Source: an uncultured bacterium (GTDB taxonomy: Bacteria; Cyanobacteriota; Vampirovibrionia; Gastranaerophilales; Gastranaerophilaceae). From it: 9,297 nucleotides of DNA. The stretch is from positions 1 to 9,297 of the forward strand of contig CASGAK010000116.1 of the NCBI GenBank assembly GCA_949299435.1. Reading direction: 5' to 3'. A program made the position numbers and the translations under genes. Shown here one piece after another: positions 6,501-9,297 of this stretch. Every line of letters begins with the position of its first letter. The stretch's first letter is position 1. The notes below the pieces were generated by a model. The model was given only the letters and a program-made list of their open reading frames with translations, was not told the origin of the DNA and did not search any database.

Positions 6501-8518
6501 GTGAAAAAGGAATTTTGGTAGATGGAAAAATTACTCAAAATTCAGTAGGCGAAACTGTAAATTCGTTAAAAATAACAAATACAGGTAATGATGGCATAAA
6601 TATTACTTCAACAGGTCGTGTAAACAATAACTCAAGCACATATATCGAAAACAGCGGTAAAGAAGGAATAAAAGTTGCAGGCTTGATAAATACAAACGGT
6701 TTGAACGTAAAAAATACCAATTCAAATGTCGTAATCGGAGATGAAACTGAAAACGATAATTACATAACATCAAGCGATGATGTAAATATTAATATTGAAA
6801 ACGGAAGCCTTTTAAATTCAGGAGTTGACAAGACTCTAATAAAGACAACAAATGACGGAAATTTAAATATAAATGTAATTGACGGATCAGTTGGTCTTGA
6901 TGATGGTAATAAAGGCATGTATATAGGAGTAGGTCCTGACTCTAGAGATTTTACAAAATCAATCAATGTAAATGTAGATGGAGCAATTACAGCTACAACG
7001 GAACAAAATCAAACAACAGAAGATTTGAATGTTAATATCGCAGGAAAAAATTCAGACCTTAAAATTGATCATATAAAAGCAGACGGAAAAGTTATTCTTA
7101 CAGCAGCTGATTTTGATGAAAATAATAAAGGTTATTCAATTCTTAACGCATCTACAGATCCAACAAAGGCAAATGTAGAAGGTAAAGGTATTGCACTAAT
7201 TGCAAGTGATAAAATTGGTGATGGTGAAAATAAACTAACATTTAACCAAACTGCAGGTCAGTTCAATACAGCAGGCTATGATTTGGATAAACTCGAATAT
7301 ACTCCTAATGCCGATTATGGTATGGACGTATTGGCAATAAACGATATTAATATTAAAGGTCTTGATGATAAATACGATACAAATGTTGGTACTATGATTT
7401 CAAGAGAAGGATCAATTAATGCAGAATTCTCAGGAAATACTTACATAAGAGAAGTTACTGCTGATAAAGGCTTGAATCTTGTGACACGCGGTGCAGAATT
7501 TGTAATTGACAATTTAGGTACAGTTCCAAATACCCCAGAGGATTACTTTGGACCAAACGGTGATATTGCACCAGATACGGTTATTGTAAAAGCTCTTGAT
7601 ATAAACCCGAATACAAGAGTAGACGATGCGGGATTAGTAGATGGAATTCATAGCCACTGGGCTGATTCACATATAATTATCAAAAATGGTCGAGTTGATG
7701 ACAATGCAAAAATCGTATTCACAGGTGATAATGTATATGCTGGCGGATATCGTTTCTATATGGGTAGAGAAAGAAACGAAGACGGTAAAACTTATTGGGT
7801 ATATGATGACAGAACTGCTATGACTGATATGAGCGGAAATGATCCGACAATAAGAGTTAATGCAGTAAGAGAAAAAGATGTAACAGAAATCGGCAGACAA
7901 GAAGAAGAACGTAATTACTATACCGGAGGAAGTGTTCAAGAAGATGAGCCTTGGTATGGTGATGATGACGATGATGATGATCATTTGATAGTTCCAGAGC
8001 CACCTGGTGATGATGACGACGATGATGATGATGGACCAAACCCACCAGGAGATGACGACGATGACGATGATGATGGTCCAAATCCACCAGGTGATGACGA
8101 CGATGACGATGATCATGGCGTAACTATGGACGATGCAAAACGTACTTGGAAAAAAGTTATTGCAGATAATGTCAACATTGTTGATAAACGTCAATATATG
8201 AGATTTAATATAGATGGTACAATTCCTGTAAAAATGGATCCTACAGATAAAATTGTGTCAATAGTTGATATATCAAGAGGTGGTATAGCAGTATCACACA
8301 ATAATAATTTAAAAGTTGGTGACGTAGTCCCTGTACATATCACTTATGGAGATATCGACATTAATGCAGATGTAAAAGTTGTAACAGCATCTGATGTAAG
8401 AGCAGGAGCTGAGTTTGTAAATCTCGACAGTTCTACGGCAAACAGAATATTATATTTGAACCTGCTTCTTGAAGAGCAACAAATGTTATCATCAAGAGAA
8501 AATGGTAGACAAATATAA
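3569..8518 (+). CDS. Large secreted filamentous adhesin (LktA/TpsA-like) with poly-Asp linker and C-terminal PilZ domain
   Basis: This 1649-residue protein is probably exported. Residues 1-32 are a signal peptide: basic start, hydrophobic core about 11-22, and A-S-A at 30-32 for signal peptidase I. Residues about 34-240 look like the secretion/haemagglutination domain of TpsA and leukotoxin LktA-type adhesins, with N-G-G-N-V-M-F-I-S-P-K-G-M-V-V-G and L-N-V-G-S-L-T-V near 120-150. From about 245 to 1130 runs a right-handed beta-helix-like repeat, roughly 24 residues per rung, built on I-T-N-S-G-x-x-G-I-x-I-x-G-x-I. It contains a tandem duplication of about 320 residues. Residues 1135-1463 are a less repetitive segment, then an Asp-rich linker (1465-1515) and a PilZ domain (about 1538-1632). 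The only cysteine is C19 in the signal peptide, typical of TpsA proteins. There is no C-terminal beta-barrel and no TpsB transporter in the window. The role (surface adhesion, host or biofilm contact) is inferred from the family. The start is set by AAAGGA at 3555-3560. Confidence 0.88.
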   Translation: MTQKNARNIKLVLSALTLCLVAQQSITSQASASMITGVKPEDMGNGHNRYDITPEGLFGDKNVGFKTYGNFKLDEGDVANLIFNYYGKDISKFVNLVDNQIDINGIVNAVNANGQFNGGNVMFISPKGMVVGASGVLNVGSLTVLTPDQKKYEDFVKDPSIRTDLSDLYSEGTGTVTIDGKVISRGDVDIRAAAVNINNSIMAGVGNNNEVFTTNRQADILFNSLVNTDNLKPGNNFASDNGNIRITAYSGDAGVKLAQGSTLKNFGKGNIEITSKGSEGIIADGDIKNPSGNVVLTTTNGSIEVRGNVINRNGNITADSANGIYLAQNAQFNNENGNVTLTNKGTKGIDIKGTITNKDGDLSMTNSGTEGITIDGIVTNENGNSTYTNESGALIVNGNVNNSEGLMKFDNTGSGIQVNSDAHIINTNGDFEMSNTGIDGINISGNIDDIKGSIDITNTNGDLNINNGALINHEAFREDHLNITNSGNKLYIDGDVVSENGTMNISNTGDGGIHLDKNGNIINNMVTDDAGQAPYVANDPGLFISNDGAGSIDIDGNIQVGSDWGSFYQITNSGKGGININETGVINGKNLVDNSSIINTGDGGIKIAGKIITDINGENFVSDQEKGIGLTIQNDNKVSGIHLTGTGVIDAVDSMHTNIINNGEKGIVIDGTIDQKRTNELDNPEIYINNTGAGGMHLNGTISNANGSSYFINEAGDLNVNGTVSNNNDSMEFRNTGNSLNVGETGIINSEGKLVMDNTGAGGMNISGTVNSLGDADITNSNGSLNIYNGAIVSHKSVNNNHLNITNSGQQLYIDGDVISENGAMNISNTGTEGLHIDKNANITNKVISDDESIPVFEKHNPQLNITNDSIASMDIDGTVNVEGSYYNITNSGGGALNINQTANINGNISKESYITNKGDGGLNIAGNINTNNGSSEGRILDAGLTIQNDNANSGIHITSTGHVNSENSNHTYISNNGEKGILVDGKITQNSVGETVNSLKITNTGNDGINITSTGRVNNNSSTYIENSGKEGIKVAGLINTNGLNVKNTNSNVVIGDETENDNYITSSDDVNINIENGSLLNSGVDKTLIKTTNDGNLNINVIDGSVGLDDGNKGMYIGVGPDSRDFTKSINVNVDGAITATTEQNQTTEDLNVNIAGKNSDLKIDHIKADGKVILTAADFDENNKGYSILNASTDPTKANVEGKGIALIASDKIGDGENKLTFNQTAGQFNTAGYDLDKLEYTPNADYGMDVLAINDINIKGLDDKYDTNVGTMISREGSINAEFSGNTYIREVTADKGLNLVTRGAEFVIDNLGTVPNTPEDYFGPNGDIAPDTVIVKALDINPNTRVDDAGLVDGIHSHWADSHIIIKNGRVDDNAKIVFTGDNVYAGGYRFYMGRERNEDGKTYWVYDDRTAMTDMSGNDPTIRVNAVREKDVTEIGRQEEERNYYTGGSVQEDEPWYGDDDDDDDHLIVPEPPGDDDDDDDDGPNPPGDDDDDDDDGPNPPGDDDDDDDHGVTMDDAKRTWKKVIADNVNIVDKRQYMRFNIDGTIPVKMDPTDKIVSIVDISRGGIAVSHNNNLKVGDVVPVHITYGDIDINADVKVVTASDVRAGAEFVNLDSSTANRILYLNLLLEEQQMLSSRENGRQI
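4712..6625 (+). repeat. Diverged tandem duplication (about 940-970 bp per unit) within the adhesin
   Basis: Unit 1 covers about 4712-5683 (residues 382-705) and unit 2 about 5684-6625 (residues 706-1019). The same landmarks occur in the same order: N-G-N-S-T-Y / N-G-S-S-Y-F, D-I-T-N-T-N-G-D-L-N-I / D-I-T-N-S-N-G-S-L-N-I, L-Y-I-D-G-D-V-V-S-E-N-G / L-Y-I-D-G-D-V-I-S-E-N-G, T-I-Q-N-D-N-K-V-S-G-I-H / T-I-Q-N-D-N-A-N-S-G-I-H. The offset drops from 972 to 966 to 945 bp along the unit, showing small in-frame deletions. The best-conserved 60 bases (5036-5095 against 6002-6061) differ at six positions. A short third copy seems to start near 6626. Offsets were counted by hand. Confidence 0.8.
7961..8113 (+). 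repeat. Poly-Asp / Pro-Gly linker repeat (14-codon unit)
   Basis: Four runs of aspartate (7, 8, 8 and 7 residues; 1465-1471, 1481-1488, 1495-1502, 1509-1515) are separated by short Pro/Gly spacers. From 8000 the pattern is a 42-base unit, P-P-G then D8 then G-P-N, seen twice in full (8000-8041, 8042-8083) and once truncated (8084-8113). GAT and GAC are mixed differently in each copy, so the runs are not a pure trinucleotide repeat. The linker joins the exported adhesin body to the PilZ domain. Such a stretch would be extended, highly acidic and able to bind divalent cations; that function is inference. Confidence 0.93.
8180..8464 (+). other. PilZ domain coding region (adhesin residues about 1538-1632)
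   Basis: The two signature motifs of c-di-GMP-binding PilZ domains are both present at the expected spacing: R-x-x-x-R as R1541-Q-Y-M-R1545, and D-x-S-x-x-G as D1567-I-S1569-R-G-G1572. Between and after them lie the usual beta-strand segments (I-P-V-K-M; L-K-V-G-D-V-V-P-V-H-I; A-D-V-K-V-V) and the closing A-G-A-E-F-V-N-L-D-x-x-T-x-N-R-I-L-Y-L-x-L-L-x-E-E helix. The domain sits at the extreme C-terminus after the poly-Asp linker. Ligand binding is predicted from motif conservation only. Confidence 0.88.
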
Positions 8519-8524
8519 AAAGTT

Positions 8525-8560
8525 AAAAAAAAGCCTGATTTCAAAATCAGGCTTTTTTTT
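8525..8560. terminator. Bidirectional intrinsic terminator between the adhesin and the minus-strand gene
   Basis: GCCTGATT (8533-8540) pairs with AATCAGGC (8545-8552) around the four-base loop TCAA (8541-8544). The stem is flanked by eight A on the left (8525-8532) and eight T on the right (8553-8560), so each strand has a U-tract after the hairpin. It begins seven bases after the adhesin stop, and its right edge overlaps the stop codon of the convergent minus-strand gene (8559-8561), so it can end both transcripts. Confidence 0.93.
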
Positions 8561-9297
8561 ATGCAGCAAATCTAGCGTAAGAACGTCTTTGTAATTTATC
8601 TTGAGTTTCAGCAAACATTGCATAACCTTTTGTAGGGTTTGTTAAATAATGTGGAGCGTATCCGCCTTTATATTGGCTATTTGAATCAGAATTATTATTT
8701 GCAACCATTGATTGCATTTTTTTGCCAGCAGCTTGGAAAGAGCTTCCTATTTTATTCCAAGTATCAAATGATTTTAATTTGTTGGAGCCTTCTTTTTTAA
8801 GTTCTTCAGCTGCTTCTTTTATAATAGTTGAAGAATTTTCTGAAACAGTGATTGTACCAATCCTTAACCCTTCTTTAATTGCCTCTTTTGACATGTTTTC
8901 AGTTGCAGCTACAGCGGTTGTTACTGCGGTTGAAGCTCCACTTGAGGCTTTTTGTGCAGCATTACCGATACCATCTTTAAATGAGGCATTTATCGCATCA
9001 GCTGATTGATCTTTAAGTTGTTCCATAGCACCTGCTTTTGCTAGTTTTGTTGCTTGTTTTTTAGTTAAATTTCCTAAAGAACCGCTTTCTGCCATTTGAC
9101 TTACTGTTTCTCTAGCGGCTACTCCTGCAGCAAGTTTTTGAGTTGCTTCTGTTGCTTTTTGGTCTATTTCAGCAAAAGTATTGCCCCATTCTTGAGAACC
9201 TTTTACAGCAGAAGTTCCGGACATGATTGCTGCTCCTGCACTTGTTAATGCCCCTGCTATATCACCTTGTGCTGCATAGCAAGCAGTTTTAGTTACA
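8559..9297 (-). CDS. Ala-rich hypothetical protein, C-terminal 245 residues (5' end beyond the window)
   Basis: I do not recognise the family. The frame stays open from the TAA at 8559-8561 to the right edge. An internal ATG at 9224 would give 221 residues and has AGGAG eight bases upstream. However, the 24 codons before it continue the same Ala/Gly-rich style (A-A-Q-G-D-I-A-G-A-L-T-S-A-G-A-A-I), and that DNA is about 45% GC, unlike the AT-rich spacers here, so I favour a gene truncated by the window. The protein is rich in Ala, Lys, Glu, Ser and Thr, with long stretches likely to be amphipathic helix or coiled coil. A glycine/alanine-rich segment at the in-window N-terminus may be mildly membrane-seeking. 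The tail is polar and aromatic (G-G-Y-A-P-H-Y-L-T-N-P) and ends in a basic R-R-S-Y-A-R-F-A-A. Such composition occurs in secreted helical effectors and translocators, but no specific motif supports that. It converges with the adhesin and shares its terminator. Confidence 0.8.
   Translation of the reverse strand, partial: VTKTACYAAQGDIAGALTSAGAAIMSGTSAVKGSQEWGNTFAEIDQKATEATQKLAAGVAARETVSQMAESGSLGNLTKKQATKLAKAGAMEQLKDQSADAINASFKDGIGNAAQKASSGASTAVTTAVAATENMSKEAIKEGLRIGTITVSENSSTIIKEAAEELKKEGSNKLKSFDTWNKIGSSFQAAGKKMQSMVANNNSDSNSQYKGGYAPHYLTNPTKGYAMFAETQDKLQRRSYARFAA

Noticed and set aside
3910..6966. Several minus-strand open frames of 60-163 residues inside the adhesin (for example 4312-4803 and 5626-5907)
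   Set aside because: The repetitive Asn/Gly/Thr codons of the plus strand lack the complement of stop codons in one frame, giving Pro/Phe/Ser-rich shadows that recur with the repeats.
7667..8194. Minus-strand frames of 175 and 76 residues (the latter at 7857-8087) rich in Ile/Val or His opposite the Asp-rich linker
   Set aside because: They are the complement of the GAT/GAC runs: the His-rich and Ile/Val-rich peptides follow directly from the Asp codons and have no ribosome-binding site or family resemblance.
8722..9009. Plus-strand frame of 95 residues opposite the Ala-rich gene
   Set aside because: Shadow of Ala/Ser codons in the minus-strand gene, with no start signal.

Overview
The window is AT-rich, with short AT-rich spacers and densely packed genes. 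It looks like a chromosomal piece of a diderm bacterium from a gut-type habitat. My best guess is a non-photosynthetic cyanobacterial relative of the Gastranaerophilales/Melainabacteria type. This rests on the combination of a LktA-like filamentous adhesin, a PilZ tail, low GC, and a pilin-like protein end closing with D-D-Y-P-W. It is inference from family knowledge, not a database result; Fusobacteriota or Elusimicrobiota are less likely alternatives.

Layout from left to right: (1) the last 34 codons of a plus-strand gene, possibly a pseudopilin-like protein, ending at 105; (2) rimO at 179-1489, the radical-SAM methylthiotransferase for ribosomal protein uS12, preceded by a perfect 10-bp inverted repeat and a good Shine-Dalgarno; (3) a probable small minus-strand gene at 1502-1807, convergent with rimO; (4) a polytopic MOP/Wzx-type polysaccharide flippase at 1894-3345; (5) a 223-bp spacer with a convincing sigma-70-type promoter; (6) a 1649-residue secreted filamentous adhesin at 3569-8518; (7) a bidirectional hairpin terminator at 8525-8560; (8) a minus-strand Ala-rich protein of unknown function, open to the right edge.

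The adhesin dominates the window. It has a signal peptide, a TPS/haemagglutination-type secretion domain, a long beta-helix of roughly 24-residue rungs including a tandem duplication of about 320 residues, a conserved-looking globular part, a Pro-Gly/poly-Asp linker with four Asp runs, and a C-terminal PilZ domain that keeps both c-di-GMP-binding motifs. A PilZ domain on an apparently exported, cysteine-free adhesin with no membrane segment before it is the most surprising thing here, because c-di-GMP is a cytoplasmic messenger.

The flippase and adhesin (and the pilin-like end, if that call is right) are all cell-envelope functions, but nothing shows that they form one operon. No rRNA, tRNA, CRISPR array, insertion sequence or phage gene was seen.
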